Below the pieces are notes generated by a model that was not told where the DNA came from, did no database searches, and worked only from the letters and a program-made list of their open reading frames with translations. From Massilia sp. (GTDB lineage: Bacteria; Pseudomonadota; Gammaproteobacteria; Burkholderiales; Burkholderiaceae_D), in assembly GCA_003484545.1 (NCBI GenBank), contig DNCF01000412.1:1-6211 (forward strand): a stretch of 6,211 nucleotides of DNA, given 5' to 3'. Of this stretch, positions 1 to 5,917 are shown in pieces. Within the stretch, counting starts at the first letter, position 1; each line of letters begins with the position of its first letter. Both the position numbers and the translations under genes were made by a program.

Positions 1-2064
1 CGCGGCACCGCCCACATCGGCGTGCTCGAGGTGCTCGAACGCCTGCGCGTCCCGGTCGACTGCCTGGCCGGGACCAGCATGGGCGCCCTGGTGGCCGGCG
101 CCTGGGCCAGCGGCGTCAGTCCCGGACAGATGCGCACGCGCATGGCAGCGGTCGACTGGCGCGACCTGTTCGAGGACAATCCCTCGCACGCCGAGACGAA
201 CTACCGGGAGCGCCGGCTCGCCGAAAGCTACTACCCCGGCCTGGAGCTGGGCGTCACCAACGACGGCATACGCGCGGCCCACGGCGTGGTCGGCGGGCAG
301 AAGATCAAGCTGTTCTTCAATACCCTGGTCGGCGCCGACCGTGGCGAACGCAGGATCGAAAGCCTGGGCTTGCCGGTTGCCATCGTCGCTACCGACATCG
401 GCACCGGCGACAAGGTCGTGTTTCGCAGCGGCGACCTGTCGACCGCGATGCGCGCCAGCATGTCGGTGCCGGCATTGCTCTCGCCGGTACCCTATCAAGG
501 CCGCAGCCTGGTCGATGGCGGCCTGGTCGACAACCTGCCCATCGACGAGGTCATGGCGCTCTGCCAGCCCCAGGTCGTGATCGCGGTCGACGTCGGGTCC
601 CCGCTCGCCAGGCCGGAAGACGTGACCACCGTGGGGGCGATTACCGGCCAGACCATCGGCGTATTGACCGAGCAGAACGCCGAGAGGTCGCGCGCGATGC
701 TGAAACCCGGCGACGTCTATATCCGGCCGGCCCTGCCGGAGATCACGGCGGCCGATTTCAATAAATTCCGCGCGGGCGCCGAGAGCGGCCGGCAGGCCGC
801 CGAGGCCCAGGCGGCGGCGCTGGTCCGCTACGCACTGCCGCAGGCGCAGTACGATGCCTGGGCGAGCCGGTTCAGGACGGAGCCGGCGGCGCTCCCGCGC
901 GTGGACGCGGTGCAGGTGACCGGCCTGAAGCGGGTCAACCCGCAGTTCGTCCTGCGCCACATCCGGGTACGGCCCGGCGACCAGTTCGATCGGGCCCGGC
1001 TCGAGCGCGACCTGGCGCGCGTGTACGGCGACGGCGACGTCGAAAACGTCGACTACAACCTTGTCGTCGACAACGGCCGCACCATCCTGCGCATCGTCGT
1101 CACCGAAAAGACCTGGGGCCCGGATTACCTGCGCTCGGGCGTCTTCCTCGAGGCCACCGACAAGGAAACCGAGTTCGCACTGCGCGCCGCCTACCACCGG
1201 AAGTGGCTCAATTCGCTCGGCGCCGAGTGGCTGACCGGCGTCCAGATCGGCGAGCGATCGAGCCTGTATACGGAGTTCTACCAACCGCTGGAAGCGCGGC
1301 AACGCTGGTTCGTCGAGCCTGCCATCGGCATCAGTCGCGATCGCCTCAATATCTACCAGGACCACGAGCGGATAGCGGAATACCTGATTCGCCAGCAACG
1401 CGCCTACCTCAACGTCGGCGCCAACATCGGCGTGCTGGGCGCCCTGCGCGTGGGCTACCTGTACCGCAAGCTCGACGCCTCGGTCGAGACCGGTGTTCCC
1501 TGGCTGCCGACCGGCGAGACCACGCGCAAGGGCTGGCAGGCGATCCTCGAGTTCGACCAGCTCAACCGGGCTTTCTTCCCGACCACCGGATGGTACGCCC
1601 GGCTCGCCTACTACGATGCGCGGGACGAGGAGTACAGCCGGCTCAGCGCCGACCTGCGGCTCGTGCGCTCCTGGGATCCCTATGTCGTCAATGCCCGGTT
1701 CGGCTACCTCGGCTCGCCCCGGGGCCGGCTGCCGCTGGCCGACGCGGGCGGGCTGGGCGGATTCCTGTCGCTGTCCGGCTATGTGCGCGACCAGATCCTG
1801 GCCGGCGACATCCGCTTCGCCAGCGTTCGCGGCGAACGGATCGTCGGACGCATGCCGCTCGGGCTCAGCGGCGACCTGCGCATCGGCGTCTCGCTCGAGG
1901 CGGGCAGGGCGCGCGATCGCCTGACCGAGACCCGCCTGGACGGCTGGCAGCAGGCGGCTGCGCTCTACCTGGGCGGCGAAACGCCCTTCGGCCCGCTGTA
2001 TCTCGGTTACGGCTACGCGAAGGGCGGGCGTAACAGCCTCTACCTGTTCCTGGGATTGCCGTAA
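1..2064 (+). CDS. Patatin-like phospholipase with POTRA and outer-membrane barrel (type Vd, PlpD-like), 5'-truncated
   Basis: The reading frame is open from base 1, so the gene starts upstream of the window; 687 codons are visible. Residues 1-7 (RGTAHIG) are the end of the patatin oxyanion-hole motif GGGxRG. GTSMG at residues 24-28 is the nucleophile elbow with catalytic Ser26, and DGG at 172-174 supplies the Asp of the Ser-Asp dyad. A POTRA-like domain follows at about 300-370 (VDAVQVTGLKRVNP onward), then a beta-barrel of the BamA/Omp85 surface-antigen type to the end. This order is that of PlpD of Pseudomonas aeruginosa, a type Vd autotransporter: an outer-membrane-anchored lipase with phospholipase A1 activity. 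Missing here are the signal peptide and the first part of the patatin domain. The protein ends LYLFLGLP, without the usual terminal aromatic residue of barrel proteins. The substrate cannot be read from sequence. It converges on the SYLF gene. The domain assignment is firm; surface exposure is inferred from the family. Confidence 0.93.
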   Translation, partial: RGTAHIGVLEVLERLRVPVDCLAGTSMGALVAGAWASGVSPGQMRTRMAAVDWRDLFEDNPSHAETNYRERRLAESYYPGLELGVTNDGIRAAHGVVGGQKIKLFFNTLVGADRGERRIESLGLPVAIVATDIGTGDKVVFRSGDLSTAMRASMSVPALLSPVPYQGRSLVDGGLVDNLPIDEVMALCQPQVVIAVDVGSPLARPEDVTTVGAITGQTIGVLTEQNAERSRAMLKPGDVYIRPALPEITAADFNKFRAGAESGRQAAEAQAAALVRYALPQAQYDAWASRFRTEPAALPRVDAVQVTGLKRVNPQFVLRHIRVRPGDQFDRARLERDLARVYGDGDVENVDYNLVVDNGRTILRIVVTEKTWGPDYLRSGVFLEATDKETEFALRAAYHRKWLNSLGAEWLTGVQIGERSSLYTEFYQPLEARQRWFVEPAIGISRDRLNIYQDHERIAEYLIRQQRAYLNVGANIGVLGALRVGYLYRKLDASVETGVPWLPTGETTRKGWQAILEFDQLNRAFFPTTGWYARLAYYDARDEEYSRLSADLRLVRSWDPYVVNARFGYLGSPRGRLPLADAGGLGGFLSLSGYVRDQILAGDIRFASVRGERIVGRMPLGLSGDLRIGVSLEAGRARDRLTETRLDGWQQAAALYLGGETPFGPLYLGYGYAKGGRNSLYLFLGLP

Positions 2065-2070
2065 GGGCCG

Positions 2071-2114
2071 GCGGGCACGTGTTGCCGCGCCTGGAGCCCC
2101 GGGCTAGTGCCCGG
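2071..2114. terminator. Possible weak bidirectional terminator between convergent genes
   Basis: Two small hairpins fill the gap between the two converging stop codons. The first is GCGGGCA (2071-2077) against TGCCGC (2083-2088), with one bulged G and loop CGTGT. The second is CCGGGC (2099-2104) against GCCCGG (2109-2114) with loop TAGT; it overlaps the stop codon of the SYLF gene. Neither is followed by a T-run on either strand, so intrinsic termination is uncertain. Position is the main support. Confidence 0.3.
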
Positions 2115-2799
2115 CCGACCTGGTGGCGCGCGCCACGCCCTGCGCCAGCGTATTGCCGATCGCGCTGGTGGCGCTGTGCCGGACGAGGATGTCGACCGGC
2201 GAAACCTGGCGTCCATAGAAACCCCGGTTGGCCTTGTCGTCGACCGAGACCACGCTGCCGCTCAGGTTCAGGCCGCCGTACAGCCCCTTGGTCCGGACAT
2301 ACACCACCATGTCGGCGGTCACCGGGGCGCCGGTGCCGGCGCCGACCGGACCGGCGGCAACGCTGACTTCGCCACCCAGCTTGAAGTCGGTGGACAGGAA
2401 GGAGTTCAGGGCCTTCTCGGTCATCACCAGCGCGACCATCTCCGCCGATTCGGCGCCGGCCTGCAGGCCAATGCTGCCGGTCCCGAGCTTGTAGAAGGCG
2501 GGCCCGGTCCAGCCGGGACTGCCCGCGGTGCGGGCGTGGAGGACCGCCTTGCCGCCGGAGCCGCCGACGATGAAGCCGGCTTGCAGTATTTGCGGACTGA
2601 TCAGGACAGCCTTGGCGCGCGGCAGGTTATCGTGCAGCCAGGTCATGTCCGGATCCTGGACGAAGCGCTTCAGCGTGGCCTGCGCGTTGTCGGCGGTGGC
2701 GCGGCTATCGTCGAGCGTGCCGGTGGAGGCGCAGCCGCCGAGCAGGAGTGCGAGGCAGATGGCGAGACGGCCGGTCTGGACGGGCTTTGTTTGCAACAT
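2104..2799 (-). CDS. SYLF/Ysc84-domain outer-membrane lipoprotein
   Basis: 231 residues from the ATG at 2799-2797. This start is preferred over an in-frame ATG 16 codons upstream because a near-ideal ribosome-binding site touches it and the signal peptide then begins correctly. Residues 1-22 form a lipoprotein signal peptide with basic residues and a hydrophobic core; the lipobox is LGGC with Cys23 as the lipidated residue. Ala at +2 argues against inner-membrane retention, so outer-membrane anchoring is likely. The rest matches the SYLF (DUF500/Ysc84) domain: a segment around PRAKAVLISPQI, the Gly-rich FIVGGSGGKAVL, GSIGLQAGAESAEMVALVM, then a glycine-rich portion ending near GFYGRQVSPVDIL. 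Eukaryotic SYLF proteins bind phosphoinositides. The role of bacterial SYLF lipoproteins is poorly defined, and an envelope lipid-related role is inference. It is divergent from the histidine kinase gene and monocistronic as seen here. Confidence 0.9.
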   Translation of the reverse strand: MLQTKPVQTGRLAICLALLLGGCASTGTLDDSRATADNAQATLKRFVQDPDMTWLHDNLPRAKAVLISPQILQAGFIVGGSGGKAVLHARTAGSPGWTGPAFYKLGTGSIGLQAGAESAEMVALVMTEKALNSFLSTDFKLGGEVSVAAGPVGAGTGAPVTADMVVYVRTKGLYGGLNLSGSVVSVDDKANRGFYGRQVSPVDILVRHSATSAIGNTLAQGVARATRSAGH

Positions 2800-2809
2800 G
2801 ATCACCTCC
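2800..2809 (-). promoter_or_regulatory. Strong extended ribosome-binding site of the SYLF gene
   Basis: On the minus strand GGAGGTGATC lies immediately before the ATG. All ten bases are complementary to the 3' tail of 16S rRNA (GAUCACCUCC), with GGAGG five bases from the ATG. This decides the start at 2799 and predicts efficient translation. Confidence 0.85.
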
Positions 2810-2860
2810 GAACCAGGAAATTGATCGACGCCGGAGACGGTGCGCAACCCCGGCCAAGAT

Positions 2861-2882
2861 GTTCAGTTTATGGAATCTGAAC
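2861..2882. promoter_or_regulatory. Imperfect palindrome, candidate operator for the SYLF gene
   Basis: GTTCAG at 2861-2866 is mirrored by CTGAAC at 2877-2882. Inside, after one mismatch, TT (2868-2869) pairs with AA (2874-2875) around the centre ATGG. This gives eight of nine matching positions per arm in a 22-bp AT-richer site. It lies about 60-80 bp upstream of the SYLF start codon, where a promoter or operator is expected. The binding protein is unknown. Confidence 0.4.
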
Positions 2883-2980
2883 GCCGCTCCCCATTGGCCT
2901 TTAGGGCATCATGTGGTTTCAAGGTAGTGCGGACGATCTGCAAAGTCTTTGTGGAGCCTCAAGTCGCACCGATTCGCCGG

Positions 2981-3008
2981 CTAGTCCCGCGCGAGGGCGT
3001 CCTAGAAT
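2981..3008 (+). promoter_or_regulatory. Candidate activator-dependent promoter of the kinase-regulator operon
   Basis: TAGAAT at 3003-3008 matches the -10 consensus TATAAT at five of six bases, but the -35 position (GCTAGT, 2980-2985) is a poor match. CTAG, generally scarce in bacterial genomes, occurs at 2981-2984 and 3002-3005, exactly 21 bp apart, which is about two helical turns. A weak -35 overlapped by a possible protein site suggests activator dependence, perhaps autoregulation. This is inference; the predicted leader would be about 120 nt. Confidence 0.35.
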
Positions 3009-3122
3009 AAGTCGATGGCGATGGCGGTCGGGGTGCCGGTCACATGTGCGGGCCTGGGTGGCGCCCGTCGCCTCGGATTGCGGCAAGGCGGCGGCGACCG
3101 CCCGGGCTTGCGCAGAGGCGCA

Positions 3123-3130
3123 GGGGAGGT
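3123..3130 (+). promoter_or_regulatory. Ribosome-binding site fixing the kinase start at 3135
   Basis: GGGGAGGT lies with its GGAGG core (3125-3129) five bases before the ATG at 3135. None of the other in-frame ATG codons checked (3015, 3021, 3222) has a comparable site, so this one defines the most likely start. Confidence 0.7.
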
Positions 3131-3134
3131 AGAG

Positions 3135-4070
3135 ATGGCCCTCGGTTCGATTCCGGCTAGGGCGCGGCTGCGTTGGGTGAGCCTGCGCATGTCGCATCCG
3201 TTGCCGCGCCGTCGCAGACCGATGGCGGTGCAGGGCCGTGTGCGCTACAAGCCCGACAGCAGGCAGGCAGGCCGCAATCATGGTCGCCACGCCATCGTCC
3301 AGGACGCCGGCGTCGAACGGCGCCGCGAACGCGAATTGCGGGTCCAGCGCGACCAGTTGATCCACCTGACGCGCGTCGGCCTGCTCGGCGAGCTGAGCGC
3401 CGCACTGGTGCACGAACTGAACCTGCCCCTGGCCGCGATCCTGGCCAACGCCCAGGCCGGACGGCGGCGCCTGAAAGGTCCGGCCGGCCGTCACGGAGGA
3501 CTGGCCGAGATCCTGGACGACATCGTCGAGGCGAGCCAGCGGGCGATCGGCGTCATCCGGCGCACGCGTGCGCTGTTCCTGCGGCGCCAGACCCAGCGCC
3601 AGGCACTGGACCTGAACGCGGTGGCGCGCGACGCCGTGGCGCTGGCGCGCTCGAACCTGGCCGAACATGGCGTGCGGCTCGCGCTCGATCTCGATCCGCG
3701 CGGTGTTCCGTTGCGCGGCGACCCGGTCCAGCTGCAACAGGTGGTGCTGAACCTCTTTCTCAACGCTTGCGACGCGATGAGCGCAAACCCGCCCGGCATG
3801 CGCCGGCTCGCCATCGCCACCGTCGCGGATCCGGGGCGGGAAGCACGCCTGACGGTGACGGACAATGGCGCCGGCATCGCGTCGAGCCTGCTGGATCGCA
3901 TCTTCGATTCCTTTTTCACGACCAAGCCGCAAGGCCTCGGCGTCGGCCTCTCGGTCTCGCGCGAGATCGTGGCGGCGCACGGCGGCCGCATCGACGCCAT
4001 CAACCGGGCCGAGGGCGGCGCGGAGTTTCGCATCACGCTGCCGATGCCAAAGGAGAAGCATCATGAGTGA
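3135..4070 (+). CDS. Soluble two-component sensor histidine kinase with remnant PAS tail
   Basis: 311 residues from the ATG at 3135. Histidine-kinase motifs are all present: the H-box around VHELNLPL with phospho-acceptor His93; the N-box LNLFLNACDAM (Asn206, Asn210); the G1 box DNGAGI (243-248); the F-box IFDSFFTTK; and the G2 box GLGVGLS (267-273). It should autophosphorylate and pass phosphate to the regulator encoded next, whose ATG overlaps this gene's end by 8 bp. The N-terminus is unusual. Residues about 12-16 (LRWVS) and 31-64 (VQGRVRYKPD..., then AIVQDAGVERRR) resemble the last strands and C-terminal PAC motif of a PAS domain, leading into a helix (RERELRVQRDQL) before the H-box. The rest of the PAS fold and any membrane segment are absent. 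Relatives usually carry full PAS or transmembrane input. It may be a shortened gene, a kinase sensing through a partner, or one with a start further upstream. Kinase identity is certain; the signal is unknown. Confidence 0.93.
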   Translation: MALGSIPARARLRWVSLRMSHPLPRRRRPMAVQGRVRYKPDSRQAGRNHGRHAIVQDAGVERRRERELRVQRDQLIHLTRVGLLGELSAALVHELNLPLAAILANAQAGRRRLKGPAGRHGGLAEILDDIVEASQRAIGVIRRTRALFLRRQTQRQALDLNAVARDAVALARSNLAEHGVRLALDLDPRGVPLRGDPVQLQQVVLNLFLNACDAMSANPPGMRRLAIATVADPGREARLTVTDNGAGIASSLLDRIFDSFFTTKPQGLGVGLSVSREIVAAHGGRIDAINRAEGGAEFRITLPMPKEKHHE

Positions 4071-4722
4071 GCAAGCTGTGGTTTACCTGATCGACGACGA
4101 GCCCTGCCTGCTGCGCGCCTTGCAGCGGCTGGTGCAGGGCGATGGGCACGTGGCACTGGCCTTCCACTCGGCCGAGGACTTCTTGCGCGCCCACGATCCG
4201 TGCAGGCCCGGCTGCGTGGTGACCGACCTCTGCCTGCCGGGCCTGGATGGCTTGTCGCTCCAGCAAGCGCTGTTCGCGCATGGGGGCGCGCGCGCCGTGG
4301 TGCTGATGACGGCCTATGGCGATATCGCCACCGGGGTGCATGCGATCAAGGCCGGCGCGGTCGACTTCCTGGTCAAGCCCTTCGACGACAACGCTTTTCT
4401 GGATGCGGTGCGCAGCGCCATCGCGAAGGACCGTCACGACCGCGCCGTCCTGCGCGAGCTGCAGAGCGTACGCGGACGGCTCGCCTCGCTCACGCCGCGC
4501 GAGCATGAGGTCCTGGAGCAGGTGGTGACCGGCCGCCTGAACAAGCAGATCGCGGCCGACCTCGGCATCACCGAGAAGACCATCAAGGTGCACCGGGCCC
4601 GGGCCATGGAAAAGATGGGCGTGCGCACGCTGGCCGAACTCGTACGCAAGACGCTCGAGGTCGAACTGGGAACGGTGATAGACGGCAAGGGAACGGACCG
4701 CTTCGAAGGGCAGGCGCTATGA
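4063..4722 (+). CDS. Response regulator, FixJ/StyR type (REC + LuxR-type HTH)
   Basis: 219 residues. The ATG at 4063 overlaps the last codons of the kinase gene (shared ATGAGTGA), and AAGGAG at 4050-4055 stands seven bases upstream, so the two are translationally coupled. The receiver domain occupies about 5-120: acidic pair Asp11/Asp12, phospho-acceptor Asp55 in VVTDLCLPGLDG, Thr83 in LMTAYGD and Lys105 in LVKPFDD. A linker leads to a LuxR/NarL-type helix-turn-helix at about 143-195 (LTPREHEVLEQV..., recognition region ITEKTIKVHRARAMEKM). This is the FixJ/NodW/StyR layout, in which phosphorylation of the receiver frees the DNA-binding domain to activate transcription. All residues needed for phosphorylation are intact. 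The adjacent kinase is the obvious partner. Target genes are unknown; the neighbouring envelope genes and its own promoter are candidates by position. The last twenty or so residues lie past the HTH and look like a non-conserved tail. Confidence 0.95.
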   Translation: MSEQAVVYLIDDEPCLLRALQRLVQGDGHVALAFHSAEDFLRAHDPCRPGCVVTDLCLPGLDGLSLQQALFAHGGARAVVLMTAYGDIATGVHAIKAGAVDFLVKPFDDNAFLDAVRSAIAKDRHDRAVLRELQSVRGRLASLTPREHEVLEQVVTGRLNKQIAADLGITEKTIKVHRARAMEKMGVRTLAELVRKTLEVELGTVIDGKGTDRFEGQAL

Positions 4723-4748
4723 GCCTGCAACGGCAGGCGCGAGGATGA
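4719..4748 (+). other. Nine-codon ORF coupled to the regulator by an ATGA overlap
   Basis: The ATG at 4719 overlaps the regulator stop codon (ATGA), and AAGGG at 4706-4710 sits eight bases upstream. The frame encodes MSLQRQARG and stops at 4746-4748, just before the terminator-like hairpin. It could be chance, a coupling mini-ORF or the remains of a third operon gene. No function can be assigned. Confidence 0.2.
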
Positions 4749-4754
4749 CGGCCA

Positions 4755-4779
4755 CCCGGCGGGCGCATGGCCCGCCGGG
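4755..4779. terminator. GC-rich hairpin between convergent genes, candidate bidirectional terminator
   Basis: CCCGGCGGGC (4755-4764) pairs perfectly with GCCCGCCGGG (4770-4779) around the loop GCATG. It lies between the regulator stop on the plus strand and the MipA-like stop on the minus strand. No T-run follows on either strand, so termination may be weak or Rho-aided, or the hairpin may protect the mRNA 3' ends. Confidence 0.55.
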
Positions 4780-4787
4780 CGGGCGGG

Positions 4788-5633
4788 TTAAAAGATATAC
4801 GACGCGGCGATGCCGATCGTCCACTGGTTCTTGTTGCCGTGCCGGTCGACGATCGGACTGTCCTTGGCGTCGCCAACCAGGGCCTCGTAGCGGCCGGCCA
4901 CAGTCACCAGCCATTCCGGCGACACCTGGCTGGTGAGCCCGAAGGGAATCTTGATCGAGGTCAGGCCGCTATCCGGGCGGTATTCGAAGCCGCCGCGCTC
5001 CGGGTACAGGAGGAGATCCCTGCCGCGCACCCCGAAGTATCGCTCGTTGAAATCCTTGCTGGCCCAGAACAGCCCGAAGCCGATGTGGCCGATCAGGGGC
5101 ATGCCCATCATTCCCTGTTCGAAGGGATAGACATAGGTGGCGCGCACGTTCCCGGTCGCGCCGTTGTACACGCCGTTCGTGTTGCCGACCACGTCGGCGT
5201 AGAAGATCACCTTGTGGAAGGGGCGCGAGTCGACCGGCATGTGGTAGGCGGCGAAGGCGCCCATCTCGGTGGCCGAGGCCACCGGGTCCATCTGCTTGAC
5301 GATGTCGTCGTCGACATCGTCGTCGCGGCGGCTGCGGGAACGGATCAGCGGACCGGCCCGGAAGTCCTCGCGGTCGACCAGGTTCACGAGCGCCTCCGGC
5401 CCCAGGATCTGGCCGTACAGCTTGGTCCCCTTGAACTGGTAGCGCAGGATCGGCGCAGCGACGCCGTCATTCTTGTCGGAACCGTAGAAGTCCGGGACGC
5501 TGAAGACGCCGAGGCCGATCAGGTCCGCGTCCTGCGGCAGCACGATCGGTATGATGTCCTGGGCCCCGGCACAGGACGATGCCAGTAGGGCGGCTGCTGC
5601 AAGGCCTCGACCACACAATGTAAGTTTCCTCAT
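4788..5633 (-). CDS. MipA/OmpV family outer-membrane protein
   Basis: 281 residues, start ATG at 5633-5631 with GGGG seven bases upstream as a modest ribosome-binding site. Residues 1-24 are a Sec signal peptide (basic start, Leu/Ala core) with probable cleavage after AGA, giving mature QDIIP. Cys21 lies in the signal but lacks a proper lipobox. The body has the MipA/OmpV pattern: an early GLGVFSVPDFYGSDKND strand/loop; an acidic loop (DDDVDDD) near residues 104-110; alternating aromatic strands; PFGLTSQVSPEWLVTVAGRYEAL near the end; and terminal strand IGIAASYIF. The C-terminal Phe is the usual barrel-assembly signal. E. coli MipA is reported as a scaffold linking the lytic transglycosylase MltA and PBP1B; OmpV is a Vibrio outer-membrane antigen. 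Related proteins are found beside two-component systems, as here, but the actual role in this organism is not evident. It converges on the regulator gene. Confidence 0.9.
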   Translation of the reverse strand: MRKLTLCGRGLAAAALLASSCAGAQDIIPIVLPQDADLIGLGVFSVPDFYGSDKNDGVAAPILRYQFKGTKLYGQILGPEALVNLVDREDFRAGPLIRSRSRRDDDVDDDIVKQMDPVASATEMGAFAAYHMPVDSRPFHKVIFYADVVGNTNGVYNGATGNVRATYVYPFEQGMMGMPLIGHIGFGLFWASKDFNERYFGVRGRDLLLYPERGGFEYRPDSGLTSIKIPFGLTSQVSPEWLVTVAGRYEALVGDAKDSPIVDRHGNKNQWTIGIAASYIF

Positions 5634-5660
5634 GATTTAACCCCGTATCGAAGAACATTG

Positions 5661-5670
5661 AAGGAGGTGA
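5661..5670 (-). promoter_or_regulatory. Anti-Shine-Dalgarno-like element in the mipA-like mRNA leader
   Basis: The plus strand reads AAGGAGGTGA, so the minus-strand transcript carries UCACCUCCUU, identical to the 16S rRNA 3' tail, 27 bases before the start codon. ACCUC (minus strand, 5668-5664) can pair with GGGGU (5644-5640), which is the gene's own ribosome-binding site, with one G-U pair. A translation-limiting hairpin is possible. On the plus strand the motif is followed by no start codon at a usable distance. Confidence 0.3.
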
Positions 5671-5867
5671 CACCCGTTCCCGGTATCGGCACCGCTTGCT
5701 GCGAACGCTGGTTTGATTGGCGAGGCATGCCATGGTTCGCCCACTGCGGGAGGGGTATTGATCGAGGCGGTCGTTCAAGAACAAAATGGCGGGAGTGTGG
5801 TGTGGATCGGACGCTTTTGCCTCCGATGCCATGCTGGGGCTGGACGACGGTCCGTGCAACATGCCGC

Positions 5868-5895
5868 GAACGGCACATGAACGGGACATGAACGG
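5868..5895. repeat. 11-bp tandem direct repeats, GAACGGsACAT
   Basis: GAACGGCACAT (5868-5878) is followed directly by GAACGGGACAT (5879-5889) and a partial third unit GAACGG (5890-5895). The 11-bp period is about one helical turn. OmpR/PhoB-type regulators bind direct repeats of this spacing, but the sequence itself is not a recognised Pho box. It lies about 235-260 bp upstream of the MipA-like start. Confidence 0.55.
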
Positions 5896-5917
5896 CGGCG
5901 GCCCGCGCCGCCGCCGT
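5892..5917 (-). terminator. Strong GC hairpin after the SnoaL-like gene, candidate terminator
   Basis: ACGGCGGCGGC (5892-5902) pairs perfectly with GCCGCCGCCGT (5907-5917) around a four-base loop, 31 bp past the stop codon of the minus-strand gene. Only two Ts follow on that strand, so it is not a textbook intrinsic terminator. Its left arm overlaps the third repeat unit. Confidence 0.55.

Larger units (their letters stand above)
2800..3134. other. Divergent intergenic control region between SYLF gene and kinase gene
   Basis: This 335-bp stretch separates two divergently transcribed genes and must hold both promoters. It contains the SYLF ribosome-binding site, an imperfect palindrome at 2861-2882, a promoter-like TAGAAT with two CTAG sites at 2981-3008, and the kinase leader ending in a ribosome-binding site at 3123-3130. 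Small ORFs crossing it in other frames have no ribosome-binding site or recognisable domain, and I treat them as chance. On the minus strand CTTGAAA (2923-2917) resembles a heat-shock sigma -35 box, but the nearest CCCTAAA sits about two bases too close for the usual spacing, so I do not call it a promoter. Confidence 0.6.

Noticed and set aside
2901..2924. Heat-shock-like promoter (CTTGAAA with CCCTAAA) on the minus strand
   Set aside because: The spacing is about two bases shorter than the usual sigma-32 range and the -10 half is a poor match.
2911..3132. 73-codon plus-strand ORF between the SYLF and kinase genes
   Set aside because: No ribosome-binding site, arginine/alanine-rich composition typical of chance frames in GC-rich DNA, and it overlaps the likely promoter and kinase leader.
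3015..3134. Longer kinase start at 3015, adding 40 residues
   Set aside because: No ribosome-binding site at 3015, the added residues are low-complexity with no PAS resemblance, and they would overlap the candidate promoter's start region; 3135 has a clear GGGGAGGT.
2919..4064. Long minus-strand ORF opposite the kinase gene
   Set aside because: It is the antisense of a gene with all kinase motifs; its translation has no domain resemblance and its length follows from high GC content.
5298..5321. Perfect 10-bp inverted repeat (GACGATGTCG / CGACATCGTC, loop TCGT) inside the MipA-like gene
   Set aside because: It encodes the acidic DDDVDDD loop with GAC/GAT and GTC codons; repeated Asp and Val codons make such palindromes by themselves, and the acidic loop is usual for the family.
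5658..5891. 77-codon plus-strand ORF in the intergenic region, near AAGGAGGTGA
   Set aside because: The ribosome-binding-site-like motif lies after its TTG start rather than before it, and no later start codon is correctly spaced from the motif.
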